Shown: piece by piece, positions 22,020 through 32,193 of the stretch
Layout: each line of letters begins with the position of its first letter
How positions within the stretch are numbered: position 1 is the first letter of the stretch
Assembly: GCA_950022655.1 (NCBI GenBank)
Contig: OX465587.1
Location: forward strand, 34,103,716-34,167,715
Direction: 5' to 3'
Source of the DNA: Alentia gelatinosa
Lineage: Eukaryota; Annelida; Polychaeta; Phyllodocida; Polynoidae
DNA: 64,000 nucleotides
Made by a program: the position numbers and the translations under genes
Notes under the pieces: model-generated
Database searches by the model: none
Told to the model about the DNA's origin: nothing
The model's input: the letters and a program-made list of their open reading frames with translations, nothing else

Positions 22020-22259
22020 TACAGAGATATAGCGTAGCCGTTTAATAGTAAATAAGATGCAAGGCGAACTCTCCCAGCACTTTTCTGGTTGTGTATCCTC
22101 GTACTGAGATATAGCGTAGCCATTCAATAGTAAATAAGATACAAAGCGAACTCTCCCAGCACTTTTCTGGTTCTATATCTGATGCAGGGAGACGTAAGAT
22201 GCCCTGTTTATATGACGACTAGCGACGTCATCACTTGTCACTTCGTAGTTGGCTGGTAA

Positions 22260-22280
22260 CCCCCCCCCCCCCTCCCCCCC
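22260..22280 (+). repeat. Poly(C) run
   Basis: C homopolymer with a T interruption. Confidence 0.7.
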
Positions 22281-22304
22281 TACTCCCCGAGACACACACC
22301 CTCA

Positions 22305-22665
22305 TTCTGCTTAGTTCTGGTTTGGTTAAATCCGTAGCCATCTTGACCCAGTAGCTGTAAGTGTTTGACGCTCTCCTTCCAGATCTCTAATCTGACCTAG
22401 ACCTATGGTTGGAGAATAAGTAAATTTTCACCATTTAAGCTATTTTCTAATGTTAATATTTCCTTTTGTGTGTCTTTTGAATAAGATACCATACAGGTAG
22501 ACTTAAACCTCAATTTTATGAGTTATGGATATTTCTTAATAAGTATTTCAGCTCTCAGAATCCACTGATAAAGAAAGTTGCTTGGTCCGAGAGTGAGAAT
22601 TCGTGGACACGAACTGTGTTTAACCATACCAACCTCTAAGTTGGAACAGAGTAGACATAGGTGGT
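22305..22665 (+). repeat. Dispersed repeat R1, copy 1
   Basis: Shares with the reverse complement of about 44813-45175: TTTGGTTAAATCCGT, AGTGTTTGACGCTCTCC-like region, CTAATCTGACCTA, GGTTGGAGAAT, TCTTAATAAGTATTT, GAGAGTGAGAATTCGTGGAC, AAGTTGGAACAGAGTAGACA. About 350 bp, non-coding. Confidence 0.75.
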
Positions 22666-23112
22666 GGTCAATCTATGTCCCTATGTGTTAGGGGAACTCC
22701 AAGCAGATCCGACAAAATTCTACCAGGTTACATGTGCCTGTACCTCAGATGCTATTTATAGCACTGAGCAGCTCATACTTACCAGGCTACTGTGTGGGCA
22801 ACTATCACTATGACATTTGATTTACACTCGTCTCCTTTCATTTTCCGTGTCCTTGTCATTGTCCGGGCTTTATTACTGCGCACAGAAACAGATATTACAT
22901 TGAGGACATTGAACTTGTTGCTCAGAAGATATCAAAAGAACTCTGGTATTAGCTGTAAATGTATCTACATTTCTATGGCTCTGAGTACTTTGAATACAGA
23001 CAGGCGTTTTAGGAGAATAATCTTTCTATTTCTCAATGAAAATAAAAAAACTCAGTTTCCACTCTATCAGATTGTACTAAATTATTTTTTTCCAGTAAGC
23101 GATGTTCATTTT
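22666..23112. other. No gene supported
   Basis: A 124-aa frame at 22792-23166 runs into the MITE and has no recognisable domain, so it is not called. Confidence 0.35.
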
Positions 23113-23529
23113 CACTGCACGAAAACCATCATTTTACATATGAATGCGCCGGGCGTATATGAGTAGGTATTTTGCGTCTACAAGGTCGTCTTAATCCCCA
23201 TGTGTATACACCTCATCTGTGGGCGTATATATAAGCGTCCTGTGAACAGGGCTTCACTGAACACGGGTGGGGGTGGGGGGGGGGGGGTGGGGGGGGGGGG
23301 GGAGGGCTTCCTACTGAGGACACCTGTACTTCTACCAACACAAAGGGACGGGAAGGGGCGGGGGCAGAGGGTATTTTCTCTCATATACGCCGGGTGTGAA
23401 ATACAGCCAAGACGAGTCTGTCGTATATAAGGCCTCGGCGTATATAAATGAAAACAAGTCAATATTCAGCCAATACATGCACTTCCGTGATGGCGTATAT
23501 ATGAATAAATCGGTGGTTTTCGTGCAGTG
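23113..23529 (+). mobile_element. CACTG-ended MITE, copy M2, 417 bp
   Basis: TIRs CACTGCACGAAAACCATCAT and CGGTGGTTTTCGTGCAGTG. The interior is as in M1, including an expanded poly(G) at 23265-23302. Flanks TTT and TTA fit a 3-bp duplication with one change. Confidence 0.88.
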
Positions 23530-24086
23530 TTAGTGCCACAGTCACACGGAGAAAGGACGTAAAGTGTACAGAGTGTTTTATCCTTGTTTGTAGCACTCTT
23601 CACATTTCTAGTGTTACGTCTTTGGTGCACAACGGTGGTCGAGTGAGGGAACTTGCTTAGGCTTGTGGACTCACTCTCCCGGCTTTACTTGGCACTCCAG
23701 TGTCAAGGTACTGTACATAAAAAGGTATAATAAAAGAGCATATACCGAAGATCTCGGTTATGTGTTCACTAGGAACTGTAATAGTTGATCTGCTCAATTA
23801 CTTACCGGGAGAATATCCAAACCAACCTATGAAATACCACATAAAGTGTAGCACAGTCTCACTCCGCTGGAATAGATTAGTCTAGCCCTCGGAAAGAGAT
23901 CCGAGAAAGATCAGAACCGGCGGCCCGCTACACCTGTAATATAAGGTATGATTGGACATGATAATGGGTTCTGTGTACGAAGTGTAGTCATATATTCAGT
24001 CGGCAATGAGTCTATTCCAAGTTTACTAAATTGAAAGACTCCTAAGTATGTTTAGTGTAAGACCATGGTCTTCTACATCCTGTTCT
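23530..24086. other. No feature seen
   Basis: Non-coding spacer without a supported repeat. Confidence 0.35.
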
Positions 24087-24357
24087 TTATCCTACCCCTA
24101 ATATAAAATCCCATAGGCTTAACATTGGGTTTCCGTATGCCAGGCTGACTGGCATACGGAGTTTTATATGCCACTAGTGGCATACAGCATTGTTATCTCG
24201 TAATATTCCAAAATCGAGGAGATAGGGTAGGATAAAATCAAAACCTGATTCGTTTTGGCTCTGGACTTCACTCGGCTTCGCCTCATGAAGTCACTTTGCC
24301 AAACTCCAGTCGTGGCATACGGTGGTCAAGATTAAAACTCATCCAGTTTTACGATAA
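24087..24357 (+). mobile_element. PAL-B palindromic element, copy B2
   Basis: Starts TTATCCTACCCCTAATATAA and ends CCAGTTTTACGATAA. It contains CCCATAGGCTTAACATTGGG, ATGCCACTAGTGGCAT, AGGGTAGGATAAAA, and a hairpin with arms GCTCTGGACTTCAC / CTCCAGTCGTGGC and tip TCACTCGGCTTCGCCTCATGA. It is the clearest PAL-B copy. Confidence 0.82.
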
Positions 24358-25360
24358 TGTCCATCAAATCCCCGAAATTCTCAATATGTAAATTGTCTTA
24401 GAAACCACATCGAAGCAAGGCGTCCAGTCTGTATAACAAAGTACGATACCCTGTGTCAGGAATGGACATATGTATAATAAATACAAACAATAGTAATAGT
24501 AATATCAGAGTTAGCTACGAGGAAGATGGGGTATCAGAAACAGGTTAATATTGTAAATCCAATTTGTCAAAGGAAAAACTAGATGGGTGATTATTGTTCT
24601 CACACACTACTTTGCACGGAAGGTTTTGTTTCAGGGAATTTTTCACATATTGTCCTAGGATGATAAGTAATCTGTATCCTCACCAGTTGTGATAACGCAA
24701 GCCCAGACGTTTACTATGGAGACTTAGCATTGAGTTCTGTGACTTGTACAAGCATGGTTGGACGTTATATATTTACTATATACCCAAAATTAAAAAAAAA
24801 ATCAATTTCATTTAGCTTAACAACCAATTTTTTAATAAACGTGTATGGCAAGGTGGTCCGTATTTTAGTGTACGGACCACTGGTCCGTACAGTATTTTTA
24901 CATCATATGCCAAAACGGTGCGAATTTACAGTATGTACGGCATGGGTATATAGTAATGTACTGTATATATGCACCTTCACACCTTATCTTAATCTGTGAT
25001 CTTTTCTGTTTCTTTCAGGTAAGTTCCTGTCCGGTTCTACATCTTTGGTAAAATAAGATTTCATATCTGAGGAAAAAGTATAAACTGTAAGTGCCTTTCT
25101 CGCGTGTATCAAATCTACCATACTATACACCTATGTCAGACTCCCCAACTGTATCCCTACTCAGTATTTTTTATCTTTATATAGTTTAATGGGTTTACTT
25201 TTGCAAAATATAGGTTTAGAGTTCATTTTACCATATCCCCAAATCTAATATGTAATATTATATCTAATTTCATTATTTCTTGTGGGATTTGCTTTGTCAG
25301 CAATTTCTAGTATTTTATCGTCGAGGTTTCCATTCAAGTCTTCGGGGACTGGCATCGTTT
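24358..25360. other. Non-coding; PAL-C fragment near 24735-24790
   Basis: GTGACTTGTACAAGCATGGT followed by TGGACGTTATATA is like the end of the hairpins at 51.1 and 25.9 kb. ACGGACCACTGGTCCGT at about 24883 is a short perfect palindrome. No gene. Confidence 0.4.
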
Positions 25361-25480
25361 TATCCAACCCCTCATATAGATATCCATAGACTTAACATGG
25401 TGTGACTGTATGCCACGGTTATGCCATAAAATATTTATATGCCATGGGTGACACATGCAATTAAAAACACGTGGTGGGGA
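25361..25480 (+). mobile_element. PAL-B fragment
   Basis: TTTTATCCAACCCCTCATAT, CCATAGACTTAACATGG and TATGCCA.. words match the start of B2; the hairpin half is missing. Confidence 0.55.
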
Positions 25481-25924
25481 AGCATAAAATCTAAACATCA
25501 CTCAAATTCATATTCCTGTTTATATCACTTTTATTGTCTTCTTCTACAGATATTACTCAGCTCAGCTCAGTGATATCATTCCGCGATGGCAACTCAAGCC
25601 ATATGAAGAATCGTATGAAACTTTGTGACGTATTTTTGATAGTATCGCGTGAATAAATCCTATTTGATCATTGATCTTAAACCTTTGTCGAACGTAGTGA
25701 TTTACTAATAACCGGTTACCCGCCAGGGTTGGGGAATAATCTGAGATCAATCGAAGATATTTTAACATATAACTTCGCACAAACAAGTAAACAAAAATAG
25801 AAAAAGTAAAAGTATACACTAGAGTGGTGAAGAACCCAGACTATGCGGTATTTCCGATAGGCACGACAATAGAGGAACATCGTAATAAACAAGAAATTAG
25901 AGGTGTGTTTTTACTCTAAAGAGT
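25481..25924. other. No feature seen
   Basis: AT-rich, with no supported frame or repeat. Confidence 0.35.
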
Positions 25925-26087
25925 AATTATATAGAACGACCTGAGCATTATGTACATGCTACATAACGAGATGGGGAGTTGTTGTATTTTACGGAACAAG
26001 GCTCCAGGCCGAGTTCTGTAAATAACATAAATTCCCATCGAGTTTTGTAGCATGCACAAGCATGTTGGGTCATTATACCCTAAATTA
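25925..26087. mobile_element. PAL-C hairpin, copy C2
   Basis: ATAGAACGACCTGAGCATTA, GTACATGCTACATAACGAGA and TGGGAGT-like arm pair with ATTCCCATCGAGTTTTGTAG and CATGCACAAGCATGTTGGGT. Tip region GGAACAAGGCTCCAGGCCGAGTTC. Confidence 0.6.
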
Positions 26088-26238
26088 ATCAAATCTTAGC
26101 ATATATTGGTATAGAAGACATGTCACCGTGAAAACCCAGAGACTGCTGATGTTTCAACGTGGTTAGTATAACAGTGTACTGCACAGGGTTCAGTACACAA
26201 TTTATACTGCACAGGGAGTAGCAATACGTAAATACCAA

Positions 26239-26534
26239 TTATCTCACCCTGGTATTTTTCTCCATATAGGCTTAACATTAGGAACTCGTACTCCGCGGCC
26301 GTGAAAGTATTGCACCAAATACTCAATGGCTAATTGGGTGATATATTTTATCAATTAGTTATGTTATACAGGGTGAGATAAAATCAGAAACCCACTCGGT
26401 GAAAATAACACGGTCCGCACTCCACCGAGTTTGACTGCAGACTAATTCACTCAGCTTCGCTTCGTGAATTACTCTGCGGCCAATCTCGGTAGAGTATGGA
26501 CCAAGTTATTTTCACCCCGTGAGTTTCCTTCTAA
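26239..26534 (+). mobile_element. PAL-A palindromic element, copy A6 (296 bp)
   Basis: Module 1 runs from TTATCTCACCCTGGTATTTT to ATACAGGGTGAGATAA with the TAGGCTTAACATTAGGAACT box and CCGCGGCCGTG. Module 2 is a hairpin (CGGTGAAAATAACACGGTCC .. GGACCAAGTTATTTTCACCC) with tip TTCACTCAGCTTCGCTTCGTGAA, ending TTCCTTCTAA. Confidence 0.85.
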
Positions 26535-26831
26535 TTATCTCACCCCAGATATTTTTTCTCCATAGACTTAACATTGGGAACTCGTATCTAACACCCATTA
26601 GATATTTAGGAAAAATATCCAATGGGGGATAATGTCACAAATGTTAGCCCATTAGTCAATATTAAAGGTGAGATAAATTCAGAAACCCATTCAAGTTTAG
26701 GGTCAGAGCTCGATCCCATCTCATTTGAATCACATAGTAATTCACGCGGCTTCGCCTTGTGAATTACTACATGATTCAAACTCGATGGGATATGGGCTCA
26801 GACCCTAAACTTTCATGGGTTTCCTCTATAA
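26535..26831 (+). mobile_element. PAL-A palindromic element, copy A7 (297 bp)
   Basis: It begins TTATCTCACCCCAGATATTT at the base after A6 and ends TTCCTCTATAA. Arms TTTAGGGTCAGAGCTCGATC and GATATGGGCTCAGACCCTAAA, tip TTCACGCGGCTTCGCCTTGTGAA. Arms and length match A1 rather than A6. Confidence 0.85.
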
Positions 26832-26867
26832 TATACTGCAAGGGTATATATACACAATATTGACTGG

Positions 26868-27003
26868 TTTCAGATACAAGTACTGCATGCTACGAGGAAT
26901 TGACGCGTAATAATATCCGAGCGTATGCGAGGATATTGCGGAGAGTCAACTCCGAGGAGCATACAACCGCTTGTATCTGAAACCAGTCTATATTGTATTT
27001 ATG
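26868..27003. mobile_element. Long palindrome with a different tip
   Basis: TGACTGGTTTCAGATACAAG pairs with CTTGTATCTGAAACCAGTCT; further pairing includes ATGCTACGAGGA .. CTCCGAGGAGCAT and AATATCC .. GGATATT. The tip is GAGCGTATGCGAG, comparable in layout to GAGGCGAAGCCGAG. About 37 bp after A7. Confidence 0.7.
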
Positions 27004-27269
27004 AGCCACCTCTTCTGGACAAGTGGCATGTCAATGTCAGTTTGTTTTAGTTGTGCACTATTTTTCGATACGCACAATTTTTCCGTATGCGCCACCCGGA
27101 GCATGCAACATACCCGTATGCGCCGGGTACGTCCATACCAGCTCCCTATGTGTTTTCTATGGGCACTTTGTATTAGGTGGATAATAAGATAAAATAAAAC
27201 TCCAGGGAAACTTGTATTTTACGTGTGCTGTTCGCGTGGTGAGACTGTGTTTTATCAATAATAATAATG

Positions 27270-27600
27270 GGACGGTCGTCTGCTCACAGATACATGTAGA
27301 CGGCGCATGCGCAGCCTACATCACAGACTTCCGGTCGCGCCAACACACACAATATTACCTACCAGTTCTGCGCATGCGTGCACACAGAGATGAGACGCTG
27401 AGAAGACGCCGCCTCGTTATGACAGTAAAGGGAAATCTGACTCGCTGCCAGACGCCGCCAACTTGACGAGCGCCAGCGACAAAGGCGGGAAACTTACGTC
27501 AAATGTCGGCTGCTCAGAGGTTAGCGCGTAATCCGGCAGGGGGCGCTTCTAGATCAGGCGCCGAGCCGGTTTCCGGCATGCGATGTCGTAAACCTATACA
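27270..27600. promoter_or_regulatory. CpG-rich patch with NRF1-like and CTCF-like sites
   Basis: GCGCATGCGCA at 27303-27313 and TGCGCATGCGT at 27369-27379 are NRF1-type palindromes. ACTTCCGGTCGCG is ETS-like, and GGCAGGGGGCGCTTCTAGA near 27534 resembles CTCF. A plausible TSS region; no coding exon recognised. Confidence 0.4.
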
Positions 27601-27804
27601 GTACGGGACCAGCGTTTGGAGGAGAGCCAGGATCTCTTGTTGGTTTTACAAATACCTGCGATGAGGGGGAGATGAAAGAGATGGCATGTTATCCCCAATT
27701 TATTACCGAAATTGAATTAGTTTTTAGTTCATTCATTCTAAACATGAAAAGTACCTGACAACTCAGAGGGAACGAAATCCGGCATCTAATGCTAGGTAGA
27801 GATG

Positions 27805-28062
27805 GCAGTTTTCCCTTTATCCATGGAAATTGTTATTTTCATTTCCTGTTTATGCAAAATGATGTTCATTTATAAGTCAAAGATTGAGCCTCATTCACGC
27901 CCATATATAACAGTAATTTGAAACTCACCACACACCTTCATCCACATTCCATGACAACACTTGCAAACAATTATGTGTTTTCCATGTGTTCTTACTCTGT
28001 CTGCAGCAGTAAATTCCACATGAAAAATATTTCCTGACCCCCACTGACATACTACGTAAGTG
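27805..28062 (+). repeat. Dispersed repeat R5, copy 1
   Basis: Parallels 48945-49195: CCATGGAAATTNNNATTTTCATT, TTTGCAAAAT-like, GATTGAGCCTNATTCACGCCCATA, CCTTCA, ATTCCACATGAAAAAT, CCCCCACT. Non-coding; class unknown. Confidence 0.6.
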
Positions 28063-28259
28063 GGTAGGCGGTCTGGTGGATGTGTGGAACGTAGACGTCT
28101 TGATGGTGACTCATGAAGTTACATAAATGTCAAATTATCGTAAAAGGAATGACGTAACCGCAGATATGTGTGACGTCATGGTCAACTAACGCGCGCTAGG
28201 AATTATGGGACGATTACCAGGGTAACTCCCACCTTGGTGGGAGTTTCTAATCATCGAGA
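28063..28259. other. No feature seen
   Basis: Spacer with CGCGCTAGG and TGACGTCATGG words, but nothing firm. Confidence 0.3.
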
Positions 28260-28502
28260 CAGCAAACGCCACCGTCACGTGGTAGTCATGTGACCTCATG
28301 TGACTATCACGTGATTGCCACAGGACTGGCACGTGTGAGTCACGTGACCATCACGTGACAGTCATGTGGCCATCACGTGACAGTCATGTGGCCATCACGT
28401 GACAGTCATGTGACCATCATATGACCATCCCATGACAGGCATGTGACCATCACGTGACTGTCACGTGACCATCACGTGACTGTCACGTGATTATCACGGG
28501 AC
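28260..28502 (+). repeat. E-box minisatellite: 22-bp units with CACGTGA / CATGTGG every 11 bp
   Basis: Unit CATCACGTGACAGTCATGTG plus GC. About eleven perfect CACGTG cores plus as many CATGTG/CATATG half variants, nearly all in the context CANGTGAC. CACGTG is the target of USF, MITF/TFE and MYC/MAX type bHLH proteins. Confidence 0.9.
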
Positions 28503-28930
28503 GTTTGAATGGTATGCCCTGGCACAGTGCACCCGGTCGGCTGAGTTATGCGGCCTTCAGGCCTCCTGATATTCAGCGATACGAATCCACAGCAATAATA
28601 ACAATAATACACCTGGAGTAAAACCTTTAAAGACAACCATCCTAGTCGTTGTCATTGGTTTAGTTTTTATTCAGATCGCTTATACCTGGGATTGTGCGTC
28701 GTGTTACATTTAACAGTTCGTTCTGTGAGTGTGCCTTCCGGGTGTAGTAATACACACCTTCAGAAAGTAGTCCGCGTCAGTATCGTGCAGTAATACGACG
28801 CTGGGGAGTGACAATCCTCCCTTATTCTCCCCCCACAGGCATGCTCTACACCTGTTTATAGTTTCTGTGAATAACAAACACTGCCGCTGTTTGTGCACAT
28901 CTCACCAGGTGGTGGCACAGCTCGTCATTG
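28503..28930. other. No gene seen
   Basis: Non-coding; no supported feature. Confidence 0.35.
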
Positions 28931-29331
28931 AAGCCCAATACACATCTACCGATTTCGGAATATTGATGTACCTTTGTCGGCGACAAAGGAACTGTATTTT
29001 GTCTCAGGCGAGGCATCCTAACGGAGTCGGTCCTAGTCGGTAGATATAGGACAGCTAGGCAAGTGTCAGCCAACGATTAGTGAAACCCCTACTTAAGATG
29101 TTCTTTTGTCGCCGACGATTTGTCATTCGATGTTCCTGAATCGCTCGACAAAAGTTTATCAACATGCTGATAAATCCAGTCACCGACAACCAAACGTTGG
29201 TAAATGGCCCCTGATTGGGTGGCCGACACAGGCCGATGGGTCACGTAATTTGCCAGCGATAAGTTCACTGACTCCTATACGATTTGGGAACTAATCGTTC
29301 AACCCTGAATCGGTAGATGTGTATTGGGCTT
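28931..29331. mobile_element. TIR element T2 (401 bp)
   Basis: The 24-bp terminal inverted repeats are perfect: AAGCCCAATACACATCTACC(GATT) and (AATC)GGTAGATGTGTATTGGGCTT. Inside are TTTGTCGGCGACAAA (about 28973), TTTTGTCGCCGACGATTTG and a partial TIR copy (AGTCGGTAGATATAG near 29034). Flanks TTGA and TTCG are at best a decayed TTAA duplication. No transposase. Confidence 0.85.
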
Positions 29332-30139
29332 TCGGGAGTTGTAAATCTGGTCGTTTTGTGGGTCGTACCAGGTTCTCAGGCGCTCAGTGATGGGACTCTC
29401 ACACGAGCGATTAATTCACATCCCGGGATTTAACTTCCCATCAGCGACAAACAACTGAAGCTCGTCGCCGCCCAAATCTGCGGAATTTGACTTCAGGCGC
29501 TGCGGAAATTGCTTTTGCTTGTCAGCAGAGATTTCAGAATTTGTGAGATAAACGTTGCTGTAGATCAAGTCCCTGCAGTGCACCGGCAGAAGGTGAAGAG
29601 CTGCTGACACCGGCCTGGTCCGCAGTAGTCCCGAACTACATATTAACTAGCTGTAAAGTCCTGATGCTATGATAGCCTGGATCAGAACATTAAGAAATCA
29701 AATAGAACGCTTGAGGTACAGTTACAAGGCCTAAAACAGATTGTTTAATCAAATATAAAACATCCACTTATATACAGAGAGGAGGTGGCGGTACAAACAG
29801 CGAACCTGGCCCTACTGTGCCGTCAATGGCTCAATAACTGACCAATCATAATACAATACTAACTGACCAATGACTGCCTGTGGCCCTGGTTCCAGTTCAG
29901 TGAACACACTGGCCCCCATGCCCCCATGTGGGCGCATTTGGAACTAATGTGAAGTCATTATACATATACTATTATAATATTTCTCCATATACATGTTTGC
30001 CTACTACAATATATAAAGTTTAATAAACATGTAATAGTCAAGATAAGGTCGGTGATATCTGTGCAGTTCTCAACAGGGTATTATTTCCTGTGACTCAGAT
30101 TTTGCCGACAATCATCACAGTTCTGAATGGGCTATTATT
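29332..30139. other. No gene or repeat supported
   Basis: About 800 bp non-coding. Confidence 0.35.
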
Positions 30140-30478
30140 GGGTATGAGTTAGCTCAGTGGCTAAGGCTCTGGACTTGTAATCTCAAGGTTGTAGGACTTT
30201 GTGGGTTCAGCCCTACTGCAGCCACTCTTCTCCTTCATTTCCGGCAGTGGTAGACTTACGGCTATATCAAAGGCCAATCCTTCTCATACCATGTTTTTGT
30301 GGTGTGGGAACTAAAAGAGCTCTCACTCCCGTAAATATGTAGTGGTGAGATTTCTACCTAAATTCATCTCATAGATTCGATCACCACCCTTGTGGTGTAA
30401 AAGAACCTCGAGGAAGTCTGGTGAGAACCTGCAATGGTTAACTGGACGTTAAATCAAACCAAACACCCAACCAACCAA
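30140..30478 (+). mobile_element. tRNA-derived SINE, copy S2 (single head)
   Basis: Head with A box GAGTTAGCTCAGTGGCTAAG and a B box decayed to GTGGGTTCAGCCCT; body identical in order to S1 (GGCCAATCCTTCTCATACCA, GTGGTGTGGGAA, GGTGAGATTTCTACCTAAAT, GATCACCACCC) and CCAA-rich tail. Near full length. Confidence 0.88.
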
Positions 30479-31179
30479 TCACGACGTCCGCCATCTTTCC
30501 CCACGTGACTTCTCTGCTGGCACGTCAGACGTGACGTCACCATCCTTGGATTAATGGCGGTAAGCTGCGTCTGTGTGGAACTCTCTGGTAGAGGAGGTGT
30601 TAATCTGACGTGTACCGCCGACCTCCTGTAACAAGCTGAGCACAGCCTGAAAAATGCCAGATTCCCTGAGGGGATAAGATAGCGGAGACCTGATTCATCA
30701 GGCCATGAGTCTACTGGAACCTGACTGTCCTCATACATACGTGTAGTCCTTGACAGTTTCCCTGAGGGAGTAATAGGATGGGCGTTGAACTCTTCTTGCT
30801 GTAAGACATCCTTTAGCAGCTTATCCACTTTCCGATACATCAGTGTAGGCTTTGGCAGTTACCTGAGGGAGTAACAAGATGGACACTTTAGTGTTAAGGC
30901 TGTCTGGAACAAGCTGACCACAAGCTGAGCCTTCACGCCAATGTTGGTGGACAGAAACGAGATTCTAATAATCTAGGCTCGTCTATTTTTCTGTGCGCCA
31001 ACGACACCCAGGGACGATGTGGTTCAACCTTATTCAACACTCATGGACGAAATTTGATCTGGAAGGACAGCCTTAGCGAACGAGCTTGAATGTTATGAAA
31101 TGATAACCCTCTTTTTACGAGGTGTCCTTGTACCCTGTACTTTCATCGACATAAGTTATTCAACAGTCCCGAGGGGCTT
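30479..31179. other. Non-coding; small CpG/E-box patch at 30479-30545
   Basis: 30479-30545 has CGTCCGCCATCTTTCCCCACGTGA-type content (YY1-like GCCATCTT and E-box) and GACGTGACGTCAC. A 128-aa frame on the minus strand at 30454-30840 overlaps the SINE tail and has no domain. Confidence 0.35.
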
Positions 31180-31475
31180 ATTACCTACTATATCTAAAAA
31201 ACTATGATTCTGGTAGTATCCGCTTGGAGTGTCTCCTGGACATAGAGACAGAGTGAACCAGACCTAGGCATGGAGAGTGAAGAGACACGAGAGTGAGATT
31301 CTCGTACAGTACCTAATTGAACCCAGCTATCTCAGATGTACTTCTATTCTTATGATTTGTTTTTAGCTGTACTGAATCATAATTTTTAACTGTAGTTTTC
31401 CAATCTCCTTTCCGTGAGAGACTGCAATGAGATCTCACCCTCTCGCTGGTGTCAATCCATTGAGTTCTGATCGCG
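31180..31475 (+). repeat. Dispersed repeat R3, copy 2
   Basis: ACCTACTATATCTAAAAAAC, CTGGACATAGAGACAGAGTG, ACGAGAGTGAGATTCTCGTA, TGTAGTTTTCCAATCTCCTT and GAGAGACTGCAATGAGATC align in order with 21460-21775. Confidence 0.8.
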
Positions 31476-31594
31476 GATGATCAGCTCAAGCACCTGTGTC
31501 ATACGAAATGATAACCACGAATTTACGATGGTTTCCCGTTCACCCGCTAGAGGGCCCAACGTAGGGGGAAGTGGGGAGAGGGTAGGTGGTAGCT

Positions 31595-31619
31595 AAATAC
31601 GAAACGACGAAGTCGCTAG

Positions 31620-31664
<45 letters not shown>
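31595..31664 (+). repeat. SINE-like 3' end followed by (TA)n
   Basis: ACGACGAAGTCGCTAGT (shared with 22003-22019) runs straight into about 22 TA units (31620-31664). This suggests the TA run grew from the tail of the same SINE family. Confidence 0.6.
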
Positions 31665-31668
<4 letters not shown>

Positions 31669-32040
31669 CTTGCATAAATTCTTAAATCCTACAGCCAGGA
31701 CGAGTAAAGGACAGGATCAAATTTGGGCGGACAAAGGTCGTTTCATAACAAAATCCTGAAGGTGGGATTTCTCCTCCAAATTGTCCTAACTTGTCCAAAC
31801 TTGTCCTCTGAGAAGGACAGCTAGAGGGCAGTCCTAGAAACAGCTGGTTCTCAAAATATACTATATTATTATATACCAGTGCACGAATGTCTCATGTTTA
31901 TGCCCCAGTAGTAATGATTTCATTCGTCCACACTGTGGCATAATATATATAATACTACCCTCTGTACCACGTGACCACTCATTCTTCTATTTATTGAGTT
32001 GTAGAATGGCATTCTTAATGATTTCTAGGTATGTAATAAT
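31665..32040. other. No feature seen
   Basis: AT-rich, non-coding; TTGTCC words are repeated around 31770-31830. Confidence 0.35.
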
Positions 32041-32193
32041 AAAAAGACATAGTGAGTGGGTCTGAATTACATCTGTTCCTCGATATTTTGGTCAGAAATA
32101 CTCACCTCATTCTTCGAATTCGGTGAGTATTTCTTACCAAAATATCTCTGAACAGATTCCATTCAGACACACTAACCATGTCTTTCTATAATA
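32041..32193. mobile_element. Long palindrome (about 150 bp)
   Basis: AAAGACATAGTGAGTGGGTCTGAAT pairs imperfectly with ATTCAGACACACTAACCATGTCTTT, and ATATTTTGGTCAGAAATACTCACC with GGTGAGTATTTCTTACCAAAATAT. Tip TCATTCTTCGAATTC. Arms about 65 bp. Confidence 0.75.

Larger units (their letters stand above)
20870..22195 (+). repeat. Tandem array of about 83-bp units broken by three insertions
   Basis: Units share AATAGTGAATACGAGACAAG, ACACTCTCCCAGCACTTCTC, TGGTTCTATATCC and ACTGAGATGTAGCATGATCA. They occur at 20870-21030, about 21350-21450 and 22020-22195. Between them lie a PAL-A copy, an R3 copy and a tRNA-like SINE, so the array predates those insertions. Confidence 0.8.
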
